From Putridiphycobacter sp045110285 (lineage in GTDB: Bacteria > Bacteroidota > Bacteroidia > Flavobacteriales_D > Crocinitomicaceae), in NCBI GenBank assembly GCA_045110285.1, contig JBGCGA010000122.1:1-21742 (forward strand): 21,742 nucleotides of DNA, given 5' to 3'. The notes beneath the pieces are model-generated. The model was not told the origin of the DNA. It saw only the letters and a list, made by a program, of their open reading frames with translations, and made no database searches. Position numbers and translations under genes: made by a program. Positions 1 through 8,392 of this stretch are shown here, one piece after another (position 1 is the first letter of the stretch; every line of letters begins with the position of its first letter).

Positions 1-153
1 TCAAATATTGTTTATGGCGCTTCCGATCCAAATAGAGGAGCAGGAAGATTAGCGGAAAATATTTATCATCCTAAAACAGTCATTACAGGAGGAGTTTATG
101 CGGAGCCATGTCAAGTTATTTTACAGGAATTTTTTCAGAAGAAGCGGAAATAG
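1..153 (+). CDS. TadA/CDA-family deaminase, C-terminal fragment
   Basis: This is the last 50 codons of a gene that begins before the window and stops with TAG at 151-153. The fragment reads IVYGASDPNRGAG, then HPKTVITGGVYAEPC and a final LQEFFQKKRK. That resembles the C-terminal third of zinc-dependent nucleoside/tRNA-adenosine deaminases: the 'GA.DP..GA' strand after the second cysteine pair, the 'v.GGV..E.c' segment, and the basic terminal helix. The zinc-binding HAE and PCxxC motifs would lie upstream and cannot be checked. TadA makes inosine at the tRNA wobble position, but RibD-type and free-nucleoside deaminases share this tail. Family placement is therefore moderate and the exact substrate is open. 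Only 16 nt separate its stop from the stop of the convergent gene on the other strand. Confidence 0.6.
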   Translation, partial: SNIVYGASDPNRGAGRLAENIYHPKTVITGGVYAEPCQVILQEFFQKKRK

Positions 154-169
154 TTCAATAAGAAATCTA

Positions 170-1348
170 CTACTGTATAATAAACTTCTTTACGATAATG
201 TCATTTTCAACAGCAATTTTGATAAAATAAATTCCTGAAGAATAATCACCAGTATTAATAGTTTCTGTTGAAAAGTTTTCATTGTAAATCTCTTTCCCAA
301 TACTGTTATAAACAGAAAGGGAAGTATATTTTAATGAAGTTTCTATTGTAATATTATCAGAAGCCGGATTAGGAAAAATATTTACTTGTGATTCATTTTC
401 AACCTCGCTATTTTCTATTCCAAGTGAGAGCTGGCAATCTGCTTCGAGGGCAAAAATATTAATGTTTTGAGGCGTATATGAATAGTCAACTGAGCCATTT
501 GAAATATTAATTGCCATTACCATATTTACATTTTGGTCATTTTCTCCGAGTACAATTAACCTGTTATGTTCAAAGTCGAAAGTAGATCCCCAAGCATAGT
601 CCTCTAAAATTGCTGGTAAATACGTGATAATTGTTGATTCTGAATTGCTTAACATGTCGATTTCTACCAAACTTAAATTCCCTCCACCAGCTGGATATAC
701 CAAAGAGTAGATTTTATTTCCCAAACGTTCGAGTAAAAATACACCTTCAGCATTTACATACACTTCATCTATTGAACCGTCAGTAATATCAACTGCAATA
801 ATTTGCTCATTGCCACTAGCATCTTCAGCAATTGTTAGTATTCTTTTATTTAGATGGTCGAAAGAAACAACTTCTGGATTATAGCCACTTAGTTCAGTCT
901 GATTATAGGTGTGTATAGTTGTTTCACTACTATCAATAAGATTAAATTTCACTAGTTTCAAATTACCTGCAGCAATTGGAGTAACAATAGAATAAGCAAA
1001 TGAATTTGAGAATTCAATACAACTCACTTCGTAGCCTGTTACTTGGTAACGGGACAAGATGGTCCCATCTGTAACATCAATTGAAATAATTTGTTGATCT
1101 CCACCAGCAGTATATGCCGCAGTAATTAGTTGGTGATTAGAATTATTGAATGACACTGCGTCTGGATTGAAATCATCAAGTTCAGACGATAAATATGTTT
1201 TTACTGAGTATTGTGTATTATTTACTAAATCAAATTCAACTAATTGAATGCTCCCTCCTGCAGTTGGCCTTACTAAGGAATAAACTTTCGAGCTTTGAGA
1301 AAAGCTATTGAAATTCAAAACTAAAAAGAGGCTAAATAGAATTTTCAT
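170..1348 (-). CDS. Secreted T9SS-sorted protein with three internal repeats (probable beta-propeller)
   Basis: This 392-residue protein has a signal peptide (MKILFSLFLVLNFNSFSQ, cleavage near residue 18). Its C-terminal ~70 residues match the type A sorting domain of the Bacteroidota type IX secretion system: NIFPNPASDNITIE at about 323-336, then a 'sLsVYNsiGKeIY' strand and a final GIYFIKI...KKFIIQ. It should be exported by Sec, moved across the outer membrane by T9SS, then anchored or released. The middle consists of three diverged units of about 95 residues starting near 21, 117 and 212. Each opens with a KVYSLV/FAYSIV/KIYSLV strand and a glycine-rich turn (AGGSIQLVEF, AAGNLKLVKF, GGGNLSLVEI). 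The second half of a unit carries 'qqIIsIDvTDGsI'. I infer two blades per unit and hence a six-bladed propeller. No catalytic motif is visible, so the role is unknown; adhesion or ligand binding is plausible. Confidence 0.85.
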   Translation of the reverse strand: MKILFSLFLVLNFNSFSQSSKVYSLVRPTAGGSIQLVEFDLVNNTQYSVKTYLSSELDDFNPDAVSFNNSNHQLITAAYTAGGDQQIISIDVTDGTILSRYQVTGYEVSCIEFSNSFAYSIVTPIAAGNLKLVKFNLIDSSETTIHTYNQTELSGYNPEVVSFDHLNKRILTIAEDASGNEQIIAVDITDGSIDEVYVNAEGVFLLERLGNKIYSLVYPAGGGNLSLVEIDMLSNSESTIITYLPAILEDYAWGSTFDFEHNRLIVLGENDQNVNMVMAINISNGSVDYSYTPQNINIFALEADCQLSLGIENSEVENESQVNIFPNPASDNITIETSLKYTSLSVYNSIGKEIYNENFSTETINTGDYSSGIYFIKIAVENDIIVKKFIIQ

Positions 1349-1363
1349 AAAGTTTTTTTACGG

Positions 1364-1371
1364 CAAAAATA
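1364..1371 (-). promoter_or_regulatory. Candidate -7 box for the T9SS protein gene
   Basis: Read on the minus strand this is TATTTTTG, a perfect match to the Bacteroidota -7 consensus TAnnTTTG. It ends 15 nt before the ATG at 1348. I see no clear -33 TTG at the usual spacing. If it is used, the 5' leader would be only about 10 nt. Confidence 0.4.
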
Positions 1372-1449
1372 GGTATTTTATGGCTTTTCAGTTACACAGG
1401 CTAGTTATAAAAATAAAATTGAGAAAAAACGAGTGTAGGTATTAAGTAC

Positions 1450-1457
1450 TATCTTTG
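1450..1457 (+). promoter_or_regulatory. Candidate -7 box for the rnpA operon
   Basis: TATCTTTG matches TAnnTTTG exactly and ends 6 nt before the rnpA ATG at 1464. The nearest upstream TTG (1419-1421) is about 28 nt away, which is too far for a standard -33 element. If used, the start site would fall at or within a few nt of the ATG, giving a nearly leaderless rnpA message. Confidence 0.45.
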
Positions 1458-1463
1458 TATTCA

Positions 1464-1883
1464 ATGCCAAATAACGTCAATTCCTTAACTTTTCCAAAAG
1501 CAGAAAAACTCTGTTCAAAACGGATTATTGAGCAAATTTACGAACGAGGAAAGAAAATAAAGTCTTATCCGTTTATTCTAAATTATTTAGAAGTGGGGCC
1601 TGATTTTGAGATGGCATTTCCGGTTCAAATTGCCACAGCAGTGCCCAAACGAAGAGTTAAATTGGCAGTGAAAAGGAACAGATTGAAACGGCAAATTAGA
1701 GAAGCCTACCGTTTACATAAATCGGGAATGATTGAAGATGTGGTAGCAGAAGATAAAAGGCTGGCACTATTTTTACTTTATATAGGTAAAGAACCAGAGT
1801 CCTATCATTTTATTGAAAAAAAACTAATTTTACTTCTGGACTCTTTAAGAGTTCAATTAAAGCAAAAAACAAATGAAGATTAA
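1464..1883 (+). CDS. rnpA: Ribonuclease P protein component
   Basis: This 139-residue basic protein is the protein subunit of RNase P. It helps the catalytic RNA bind the 5' leader of precursor tRNAs. The family signature is at about 67-80: LAVKRNRLKRQIREAYR, with the RNR core at residues 71-73. It is preceded by a 'vPKRRVKLA' strand (family form 'vsKKvGnAV'). The N-terminal LTFPKAEKLCSKRIIEQIYERG matches the usual 'l.k...f..ifekGkk' opening. An in-frame TTG at 1455 would add MYS, but it lies inside the candidate -7 box, so I chose the ATG at 1464. The gene overlaps the next one by 11 nt, which suggests translational coupling. The usual rpmH neighbour is absent; linkage to an S41 peptidase gene is, as I recall, common in Bacteroidota. 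Confidence 0.95.
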   Translation: MPNNVNSLTFPKAEKLCSKRIIEQIYERGKKIKSYPFILNYLEVGPDFEMAFPVQIATAVPKRRVKLAVKRNRLKRQIREAYRLHKSGMIEDVVAEDKRLALFLLYIGKEPESYHFIEKKLILLLDSLRVQLKQKTNED

Positions 1884-3525
1884 ACAGAGCTTATTAGCAA
1901 TTACCTTATTTTGGTCAACGCTATTGTCGGCACAAATGATGCCCGAGTACGATACAGATTTTGAAATTCTAAAGAATTTGGAATTGCTCGAAATGGTATA
2001 CAAGAATATCGACTTGTATTATGTTGATGAATCGAACCCAGGTGAATTAATGAAAACTGGAATTGATGCCATGCTGGCTGAATTAGACCCATACACTAAT
2101 TATATTCCTGAGTCAAAAATGGAAGACTATAAATTGATGACCACAGGACAGTATGGTGGCATTGGTGCAATCATTCGTCAGGTGAAAGATGATGTTATGG
2201 TAATTGAACCTTACGAAAATTTTCCTGCTCAAAAAGCCGGATTAATTCCAGGCGATATTTTTATTGAAATTGATGGGAAAAATGTTGAGGGCTTAAGTTC
2301 TCCTGAAGTGTCGGCTAAATTAAAAGGACAGCCAGGAAAAGAACTAAAAGTGAAAATTAAAAGACAAGGAAATGTAATGGACTTCACGCTTGTTAGAGAA
2401 GAAATTAAAATGAGCCCAGTTCCTTATTCTGGACTAGTGGCTAATCAAATTGGATACATCAAATTAACTTCGTTTACACAAACTGCAGCTAAGGATATTT
2501 ATGATGCGTATAATGCGCTAAACAAAACTGAAAAAATCGAAAAGTTGATTATTGATCTTAGAGGAAATGGTGGTGGATTGTTAATGCAAGCCAACCAAAT
2601 AGTCAATTTTTTTGTTGAAAAGGGTAGTGATATAGTTGAAATAAAGGGAAGAATGGAAGGAGTGAATCAGGCCTACACCGCAAAAGCAAAACCGTTAGAT
2701 AAAAACATTCCCATTGTAATTCTGGTTGATGGCGGATCGGCTTCGGCAAGTGAAATTGTTTCTGGAGCTTTACAGGATTTAGACAGAGCGGTTATAGTTG
2801 GTGAAACCACATTTGGAAAAGGGTTAGTTCAAAGGCCTTTGGACTTAAAATATAATGCTAAAATTAAGGTAACTATAGCAAAGTATTATACGCCGAGTGG
2901 ACGCTGTATTCAAAAATTAGATTATTCTACAAAAAAATTGGGTAAAAGTGCTGAAGAAATGTCAGAGGATGGGTTAAAAAAATTCAAGACAAAGAACGGA
3001 AGAACAGTAATTGACGGAAGAGGTGTTGAGCCAGACGTTAAAATTGATTTAGAAACCTTTAGCCGTTTAACATCCTTATTAGTAGTTGAAAATTTAATTT
3101 TTGATTACGCAAGTAAGTATAAAGTTGAGCACGAAAGTATAGCTAAGCCCGGAGAATTTAAATTGTCTGAAATTGAATATGCTGAATTTAAAGCCATGGT
3201 ATTGGCTAGCGATTTTGATTATACAACTGCAAGTAGTGAAGTTTTAGAAGACTTAAAAAAAGTAGCCGAAAATGATGGTGTTTATGCAGAGAATGAAGCA
3301 TTATTTAATCAGTTAAAAGAAGCATACAAACCATCACGATCTCGTGATTTAGATCAATATAAAAGTGAAATTATTGACTTACTTGAAGATGAAATTATAG
3401 GAAGGTATTACTACCAAACTGGTAGAATTCAGCAGTCTTTAATTGAGGATAAATATATTTTGGAGGCAGTTAAAATATTAAACGATAAAGCTCGTTATAA
3501 TAGCATACTCAATATCCAAAATTAA
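1873..3525 (+). CDS. S41 family C-terminal processing peptidase
   Basis: This 550-residue protease belongs to the CtpA/Prc family, which cleaves C-terminal regions of periplasmic and envelope proteins. A signal peptide covers residues 1-20 (LFWSTLLSA|Q). A PDZ domain follows at about 92-165 (GGIGAIIRQ...ENFPAQKAGLIPGDIFIEIDG). The S41 fold then carries LIIDLRGNGGGLL (about 225-237) and the catalytic block DGGSASASEIVSGALQD...GETTFGKGLVQ. From the 25-residue spacing known for the Ser/Lys dyad of this family I assign S291 as nucleophile and K316 as general base. About 130 residues follow the core as an acidic, helical C-terminal extension. It starts inside the rnpA reading frame and ends 3 nt before the next gene, so it sits in the middle of a four-gene operon. 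Confidence 0.93.
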   Translation: MKIKQSLLAITLFWSTLLSAQMMPEYDTDFEILKNLELLEMVYKNIDLYYVDESNPGELMKTGIDAMLAELDPYTNYIPESKMEDYKLMTTGQYGGIGAIIRQVKDDVMVIEPYENFPAQKAGLIPGDIFIEIDGKNVEGLSSPEVSAKLKGQPGKELKVKIKRQGNVMDFTLVREEIKMSPVPYSGLVANQIGYIKLTSFTQTAAKDIYDAYNALNKTEKIEKLIIDLRGNGGGLLMQANQIVNFFVEKGSDIVEIKGRMEGVNQAYTAKAKPLDKNIPIVILVDGGSASASEIVSGALQDLDRAVIVGETTFGKGLVQRPLDLKYNAKIKVTIAKYYTPSGRCIQKLDYSTKKLGKSAEEMSEDGLKKFKTKNGRTVIDGRGVEPDVKIDLETFSRLTSLLVVENLIFDYASKYKVEHESIAKPGEFKLSEIEYAEFKAMVLASDFDYTTASSEVLEDLKKVAENDGVYAENEALFNQLKEAYKPSRSRDLDQYKSEIIDLLEDEIIGRYYYQTGRIQQSLIEDKYILEAVKILNDKARYNSILNIQN

Positions 3526-3528
3526 TGC

Positions 3529-5091
3529 ATGTTCGACAAATGGTTTAAAGCGCCTGTACATTTTCATTTGCAGTTTGCTGCCCTATGTATCCTCACAATT
3601 GGCGTATGTACTTCTAACGTTTTAATGAGTATAGGTACCATTTGGCTTATGTCAAATTGGATCTTAGAAGGTCATATTGAAGAAAAACTGAAGCGATTTA
3701 CTGGCGAGCCAATTTTATGGGTTTTCTTGTTTCTGTTTTTTTATGGAATGTTGTCATTGCTTTGGAGTACCAATGTTGAATATGGTATTCATGATTTGCG
3801 GGTGAAGCTACCATTACTTGTTGTTCCATTGGTAATGGCCACAAGTTCACCGATTCCAAAAAAGTATTTTTACATCATTCTTTATTTGTTTTTAGGAACC
3901 GCAGTATTTACTTCTGTTTGGAATTATTTCCAGTTCAAAAGTCACATTTCTGAGGTTAGTGATATTAGACAAATGAGTCGATTTATTTCGCATGTTAGGT
4001 TGTCTATCCTAATCAATTTCGCCTTGTTTTTTACGTATTATTTAGTGTTAAAAAGGAAACTAAATCTCCTTATTTTAATTCCGGTTATTTTATGGCTGTT
4101 ATTTTATCTCTATCAATCACAAGTCGTAAACGGTTATGGCCTGTTCCTTATTTTAATATTACTGACGTTTATTTATTGGGTTTACCATCTTAAGAATAAA
4201 ATCTTGCAAAAGTTAATTAGTTTAGTTTTTATACTTTCTATTATTGTTATCATTATAGGTATTATCACGTTATGGCGAAATGCAAAAATTGAAGTGCCAA
4301 ATGTTGATTATGCTAATCTGGAATTGTATACCGCAAATGGAAATGGATATTACCATCAAAAGAATACAAAAATAACGGAAGATGGTAAGCTAGTTTACAT
4401 GTATATTTCTGAAAAAGAGAGTCGACCAGCATGGGCCAAACTATCTGATGTTCATTTCGATAGTTTAGACCGAAAAGGACAGCCTATTGCTGGAACAATT
4501 TATCGTTATATGACTTCTAAAGGTTTAAGGAAAGATTCAATTGGTTTTTTAAGTTTAACTAATACTGATGTTCAAAATATTGAAAATGGTTTTTCAAATT
4601 TTAAAATAAATCGAGGGCTTTCGGAAAAAATAAGAGATTTGAAAACTCAGTTTTTTATGTTAAAATCGAATGGTGATCCAAATGGCAATTCTTTGATTCA
4701 GAGACAGCTTCATTTGCTAGCTGCAGGGTCGATTTTACAGGGCCACTGGTTATTTGGTGTTGGCGTTGGAGATGTCCAATTGGCATTTTCTGAGGCCTAT
4801 CAGTTAAATGACAGTTTACTCAAAGTTGAAAATCAGCACCGAAGCCATAATCAGTTTTTAACGATATGGATTAGTCACGGATTAATTGGCTTTATTACTC
4901 TGATTTTGTTGTGGTTTATTCCATTTATCACCCATCTTAAAACGTGTGATTATTTATTGTGTGTCGTACTGTTGGCATTTGGATTCTCATTTCTTTGGCA
5001 AGATATGTTAGAAACCCAGGCAGGAGTTACTATTTTTGCATTATTCTATAGTTTAATGGTTTTCAAATCACGAAAAAATGTCACGGATTGA
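3529..5091 (+). CDS. O-antigen ligase (WaaL/Wzy_C) family membrane protein
   Basis: This 520-residue polytopic inner-membrane protein has about 11 hydrophobic segments: roughly 14-42, 62-80, 94-106, 113-132, 156-174, 178-196, 203-219, 228-249, then 450-466, 474-490 and 497-512. A long extracytoplasmic loop lies at about 250-400. The signature ends the loop: LLAAGSILQGHWLFGVGVGD (397-416), then NQHRSHNQFL with H437, H440 and N441, typical of ligases and polymerases that move lipid-linked glycans onto lipid A-core or protein. The loop contains RYMTSKGLRKD and a preceding aromatic-rich segment that I associate with a Bacteroidota subgroup; its function is unknown to me. It overlaps the S4 gene by 14 nt. 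Whether it is ligase, polymerase or protein O-glycosyltransferase cannot be told from sequence. It lies about 5 kb from the sugar transferase at 9989. Confidence 0.82.
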   Translation: MFDKWFKAPVHFHLQFAALCILTIGVCTSNVLMSIGTIWLMSNWILEGHIEEKLKRFTGEPILWVFLFLFFYGMLSLLWSTNVEYGIHDLRVKLPLLVVPLVMATSSPIPKKYFYIILYLFLGTAVFTSVWNYFQFKSHISEVSDIRQMSRFISHVRLSILINFALFFTYYLVLKRKLNLLILIPVILWLLFYLYQSQVVNGYGLFLILILLTFIYWVYHLKNKILQKLISLVFILSIIVIIIGIITLWRNAKIEVPNVDYANLELYTANGNGYYHQKNTKITEDGKLVYMYISEKESRPAWAKLSDVHFDSLDRKGQPIAGTIYRYMTSKGLRKDSIGFLSLTNTDVQNIENGFSNFKINRGLSEKIRDLKTQFFMLKSNGDPNGNSLIQRQLHLLAAGSILQGHWLFGVGVGDVQLAFSEAYQLNDSLLKVENQHRSHNQFLTIWISHGLIGFITLILLWFIPFITHLKTCDYLLCVVLLAFGFSFLWQDMLETQAGVTIFALFYSLMVFKSRKNVTD

Positions 5092-5443
5092 TAAATTCAT
5101 TTGGTCAGTAAGATTATTTAAAACGCGTTCGATAGCTGCGGATGCTGTCAAAAAAGGGCGAGTTTTAGTAAACGATCAGGAGATTAAAACCGCAAAAGCG
5201 GTGAAAGTAAATGATGTTATTTCAATTAAAAAGTCAGGCATTCATTTTATGTATAAGGTGCTTGAATTAAATGAAAAACGTGTAGGAGCAAAATTAGTTG
5301 AGCAGTTCATTGCCGATATTACACCTGTTGAGGATGTTGAAAAGTATAAAACCATTCAGGCTAATCAACAATACTACAGGCATATGGGATCAGGTCGTCC
5401 GACAAAAAAGGACAGAAGAGACATTGATGATTTTTGGAACTAG
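5078..5443 (+). CDS. S4-domain RNA-binding protein, Hsp15 (HslR)-like
   Basis: This 121-residue protein opens directly with an S4 RNA-binding fold: RIDKFIWSVRLFKTRSIAAD at residues 3-22, then AVKKGRVLVNDQEIKTAKAV and VNDVISIKK. That is the layout of Hsp15, which in E. coli binds stalled 50S subunits carrying nascent peptidyl-tRNA. The C-terminal tail is basic (GSGRPTKKDRRDIDDFW), again as in Hsp15 homologues, where the tail helps RNA binding. The usual length is about 120-135 residues, so this copy looks full length. The start overlaps the end of the upstream ligase-family gene by 14 nt, suggesting coupling. The function is cytoplasmic and ribosome-associated by family; the link to envelope genes is probably only operon history. 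Confidence 0.85.
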   Translation: MSRIDKFIWSVRLFKTRSIAADAVKKGRVLVNDQEIKTAKAVKVNDVISIKKSGIHFMYKVLELNEKRVGAKLVEQFIADITPVEDVEKYKTIQANQQYYRHMGSGRPTKKDRRDIDDFWN

Positions 5444-5448
5444 AGTTG

Positions 5449-5466
5449 ACTGATAGTATAATCAGT
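5449..5466 (+). repeat. Small inverted repeat after the rnpA operon
   Basis: A 6-bp perfect inverted repeat, ACTGAT and ATCAGT with a 6-nt loop, begins 6 nt after the stop of the S4 gene. No T-run follows, so it is at best a weak end-of-operon hairpin or an RNA-stabilising structure. Confidence 0.25.
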
Positions 5467-5571
5467 ATTTGATATTTCCCCAGGTCTGGCCATGTTTTTT
5501 GCATTTTAGCAATTAACGTTTTTTAGTTGAAAACCTGTAACCAATCGCCCTATTTTGGCGCTATAATACCA

Positions 5572-5579
5572 TAACTTTG
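5572..5579 (+). promoter_or_regulatory. Candidate -7 box for the AsmA-family gene
   Basis: TAACTTTG matches TAnnTTTG exactly. The closest TTG upstream (5555-5557) leaves a 14-nt spacer, shorter than the roughly 17-23 nt usual in this phylum. The predicted leader to the ATG at 5657 is about 70 nt and includes the inverted repeat at 5614-5638. The rest of the 213-nt gap between genes holds nothing else I recognise. Confidence 0.4.
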
Positions 5580-5613
5580 TGAAGTTAAACCTAAATCAGG
5601 TTATTCGGCAAAC

Positions 5614-5638
5614 AATCTTGTTTTTTAATTTCAAGATT
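5614..5638 (+). repeat. Inverted repeat in the leader of the AsmA-family gene
   Basis: AATCTTG (5614-5620) and CAAGATT (5632-5638) form a 7-bp perfect stem with an 11-nt T-rich loop, followed by a short T-run to 5641. The stem ends 18 nt before the ATG at 5657. It could be a weak terminator/attenuator or a leader structure; in AT-rich DNA it may also be chance. Confidence 0.25.
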
Positions 5639-5656
5639 TTTAATACGGTATTGTAA

Positions 5657-8368
5657 ATGAAAAAAGCGTGGAAAATTATAAAGAAGACTCTACTTTGGGG
5701 AAGCTTTGTTTTCCTATTTTTAGTCACAGTTATAACTGTATTATTAAAAATTTATGAAAAGGACATAAAGAAGTATGCTGTTGAAGAAATCAATAAATAC
5801 TTAGCAGTAAAAGTTGATGTGCAAGATATAGACATTGCTTTTTTAACCAGTTTTCCATACGCGTCACTCGATTTTCAAAAAATCATTATCAAAGATAATT
5901 ATGAAACTATAAGCAGTGATGATACCCTTTTTTATGCCAAAAACCTGTATTTGAGCTTTAGTGTTTTTGATATTTATAATGAAGACTACTCAGTAAAAAA
6001 TATAGAAGCTAGTCAAGCAGTCTTAAAGCTAAAGACTGCGGAAAATGGCGAGATTAACTACAATATTACAAAACCTAGTAAGGATACATCAGAGAGTAAA
6101 TTCGAATTTGCCGTTGAAGTTTTAAAGCTCGACGACTTGGAATTTGAATACGCTAATATGGCGACAAAGCAATTCTATGTGTTTAATTTAAAACAAGCAA
6201 AAATAAAAGGCGATTTTAATGAGACAGAGTACGAACTCAGTGCGGAAGCAGGCCTATATATCCATCAAATCAAAACCAATTCTTTTTCAATCATTACCCA
6301 AAAAAATGCAGATCTAGACTTAAAATTAAATATCAATACAAAATCTAAAACATACAATTTTACAAAAGGTGATTTCACTATTGAGCAAATGCCCTTTAAG
6401 ATATATGGAGAGATAATGGATGACTATATTGATTTAGCCATTGACGGAGATCAAATAGACATGGATAATTTGTCAAAAACAATTTTAAATAATTCGATTG
6501 AAGTGGCTAATTCTTATCAAGGCGAGGGTAGTGTTTCTTTTAAATCTAAAATTGTAGGAGAGCTCCAGAAAACAAGTATGCCTAGTATTTCTGCTTCGTT
6601 TTCAATTGTTGACGGGAAAATAACTCACCTTGAAAATAACCTCACAATTACCAAAATAAACGTGAAAGGAAGGTACAATAATTCACAGCCAATGCATCAA
6701 GAAGTTTTAGTTTTTGATGAAATGAAAATGAATTTATTAGGTAGCTATGTTGAAGGCCACACAGAATTGGTTGATTTTGCTGTACCAACATTTAAAGGCG
6801 AAATTGAGGGCGAAGTAGATCTTGAAAATGTCCATGCATTTTTTCATTTACCAAGTATAAAAACACTAGGAGGAAAGGTAGAATTTAATACAACTTATGC
6901 CATTCAGTTTAAAGATATTCAATATAATCCGCAATTGTTCGATATTAGCGAAACCAAAGGACAATTTGCCTTAATGGATGCATCATACCAAGGATTGACA
7001 GACAATGTTCTCTATCAAAAAATTAATGGCAATGTAGTAGTGAATGGTGATGATGCAGCCGCAAAAAACATTTCAATTCACACTCAAAATTCCGACCTAC
7101 TTCTAAACGGAGCACTTAAAGGTTTTATTCCATTTGTTGAAGGAAATAATGCATTGGGCCTAATCGCCACTTTGGAATCAGACTATATTTTACTCAATGA
7201 TTTTTTAGGAGACAATAAAGAAAATGCGAATAACGAGGCTGAGCAAACAACTTTTGAAATGATAGATGCTATTAGTTTAAATCTAGACTTAAAAGTAAAA
7301 ATGCTCGACTGGGACAACCATCAGTTTAAAAACATTGATGGTAAACTTTTGCTTAACAACAGAATTCTAAAAATCCCACGATTTAATTTAAGTACCTTAA
7401 ATGGTGACATTGCAGGGAATTTAAAGCTCGAGAATTATTTAGAAAAAGGGAATACTGTTGAAGGTAAATTTAGGTTTAATGGCATTAACGTCACTCAACT
7501 ATTTGAAGAGTGGGATAATTTTGATCAAACTACAATCTTAAGTTCAAATTTAAAGGGAAATGCTAAAGGGCAAATTGATATGGTGCTTTTATTCGATCAA
7601 TACTTTAATATTGATATGGATAAAATTTGGGTTGACAATAAGATTACGTTAACTGATGGAGCTCTACTTAATCTGCCTGTCATGAAAGATATTACTGACT
7701 ATATGCGATCGAATAAAGCGCTAAAAGTAGCATTAAGCAAACATATTGATAATTTTGACAGTAAGCTCAGTAACATTCAGTTTGAAACTTTGCAAAATGA
7801 TATCTTAATTGAAAACGGTCGAATCAATATTCCTAAAATGGATATCAAATCAAGCGCTATGGACATCACTTTGGCGGGATGGCACGACTTTGATGACGAT
7901 ATTGACTATCATTTCAGTTTCCGATTTAGAGAATTGAAGACCATTCCAGAATATTCAGAATTTGGCAAAGTTGAAGATGATGGACTAGGATGGAAAATAT
8001 ATTTGTCAATGGCCGGCAATATTGATGACCCATCTTATAGCCTAGATAAGGATTTTAGAAATGCAACAATTAAAGAGAACGTGACTGAAGAAAAAGAAAC
8101 AGTAAAATCTATTCTTAAGTCAGAATTGGGCTTATTTAAAAAAGATACAACTGTTAAGCAGATGCAAATGCAAGAAAAAAGTAAAGCTGTTGAGTTTATT
8201 ATGTATGATGAAGATCAAGACATTGAAGAATTGAACCCGAAAACTGAGAAAAAGAAAAAAGTAACTGGAAATAAAAAGCAAACCAATCGTTTTTTTGAAA
8301 AGTTGAAAGCCGCCGAAGAAAAACAAAAAGCAAAGCAAGCTGCCAATACCTTAGAAATAGAGCGGTAG
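5657..8368 (+). CDS. AsmA-family envelope protein
   Basis: This 903-residue protein has one N-terminal membrane anchor (residues about 12-30, after a basic KKAWKIIKK) and a long beta-rich periplasmic body. The opening after the anchor, 'INKYLAVKVDVQDIDIAFLTSFPYASLDF', is typical of AsmA/YhjG-type proteins in Bacteroidota. Long stretches of alternating strands follow, such as FKGEIEGEVDLENV and GKLLLNNRILKIPRFNLST. An AsmA_2-like C-terminal region is at about 560-780, with 'LTDGALLNLPVMKDI' and 'MDITLAGWHDFDDDIDYHF'. AsmA/TamB relatives form hydrophobic grooves and are implicated in moving phospholipids to, or keeping homeostasis of, the outer membrane. The last ~60 residues are lysine- and glutamate-rich and probably unstructured. 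It appears to be a single-gene transcript, and the next gene starts 63 nt downstream. Family confidence is good; the cargo is unknown. Confidence 0.82.
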   Translation: MKKAWKIIKKTLLWGSFVFLFLVTVITVLLKIYEKDIKKYAVEEINKYLAVKVDVQDIDIAFLTSFPYASLDFQKIIIKDNYETISSDDTLFYAKNLYLSFSVFDIYNEDYSVKNIEASQAVLKLKTAENGEINYNITKPSKDTSESKFEFAVEVLKLDDLEFEYANMATKQFYVFNLKQAKIKGDFNETEYELSAEAGLYIHQIKTNSFSIITQKNADLDLKLNINTKSKTYNFTKGDFTIEQMPFKIYGEIMDDYIDLAIDGDQIDMDNLSKTILNNSIEVANSYQGEGSVSFKSKIVGELQKTSMPSISASFSIVDGKITHLENNLTITKINVKGRYNNSQPMHQEVLVFDEMKMNLLGSYVEGHTELVDFAVPTFKGEIEGEVDLENVHAFFHLPSIKTLGGKVEFNTTYAIQFKDIQYNPQLFDISETKGQFALMDASYQGLTDNVLYQKINGNVVVNGDDAAAKNISIHTQNSDLLLNGALKGFIPFVEGNNALGLIATLESDYILLNDFLGDNKENANNEAEQTTFEMIDAISLNLDLKVKMLDWDNHQFKNIDGKLLLNNRILKIPRFNLSTLNGDIAGNLKLENYLEKGNTVEGKFRFNGINVTQLFEEWDNFDQTTILSSNLKGNAKGQIDMVLLFDQYFNIDMDKIWVDNKITLTDGALLNLPVMKDITDYMRSNKALKVALSKHIDNFDSKLSNIQFETLQNDILIENGRINIPKMDIKSSAMDITLAGWHDFDDDIDYHFSFRFRELKTIPEYSEFGKVEDDGLGWKIYLSMAGNIDDPSYSLDKDFRNATIKENVTEEKETVKSILKSELGLFKKDTTVKQMQMQEKSKAVEFIMYDEDQDIEELNPKTEKKKKVTGNKKQTNRFFEKLKAAEEKQKAKQAANTLEIER

Positions 8369-8392
8369 CCAATTAGTTCAAAATTCTCAACT

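Noticed and set aside
1455..1463. TTG start extending rnpA by three codons
   Set aside because: The TTG is the end of a perfect TAnnTTTG box, and ATG at 1464 begins the conserved protein.
5449..5466. Strong intrinsic terminator for the rnpA operon
   Set aside because: The stem is only 6 bp, AT-rich and not followed by a T-run, so it is listed only as an inverted repeat.
8132..8338. Antisense reading frame rich in Phe/Leu inside the AsmA-family gene
   Set aside because: It is the mirror of a lysine-rich tail; it has no start context and no family resemblance.
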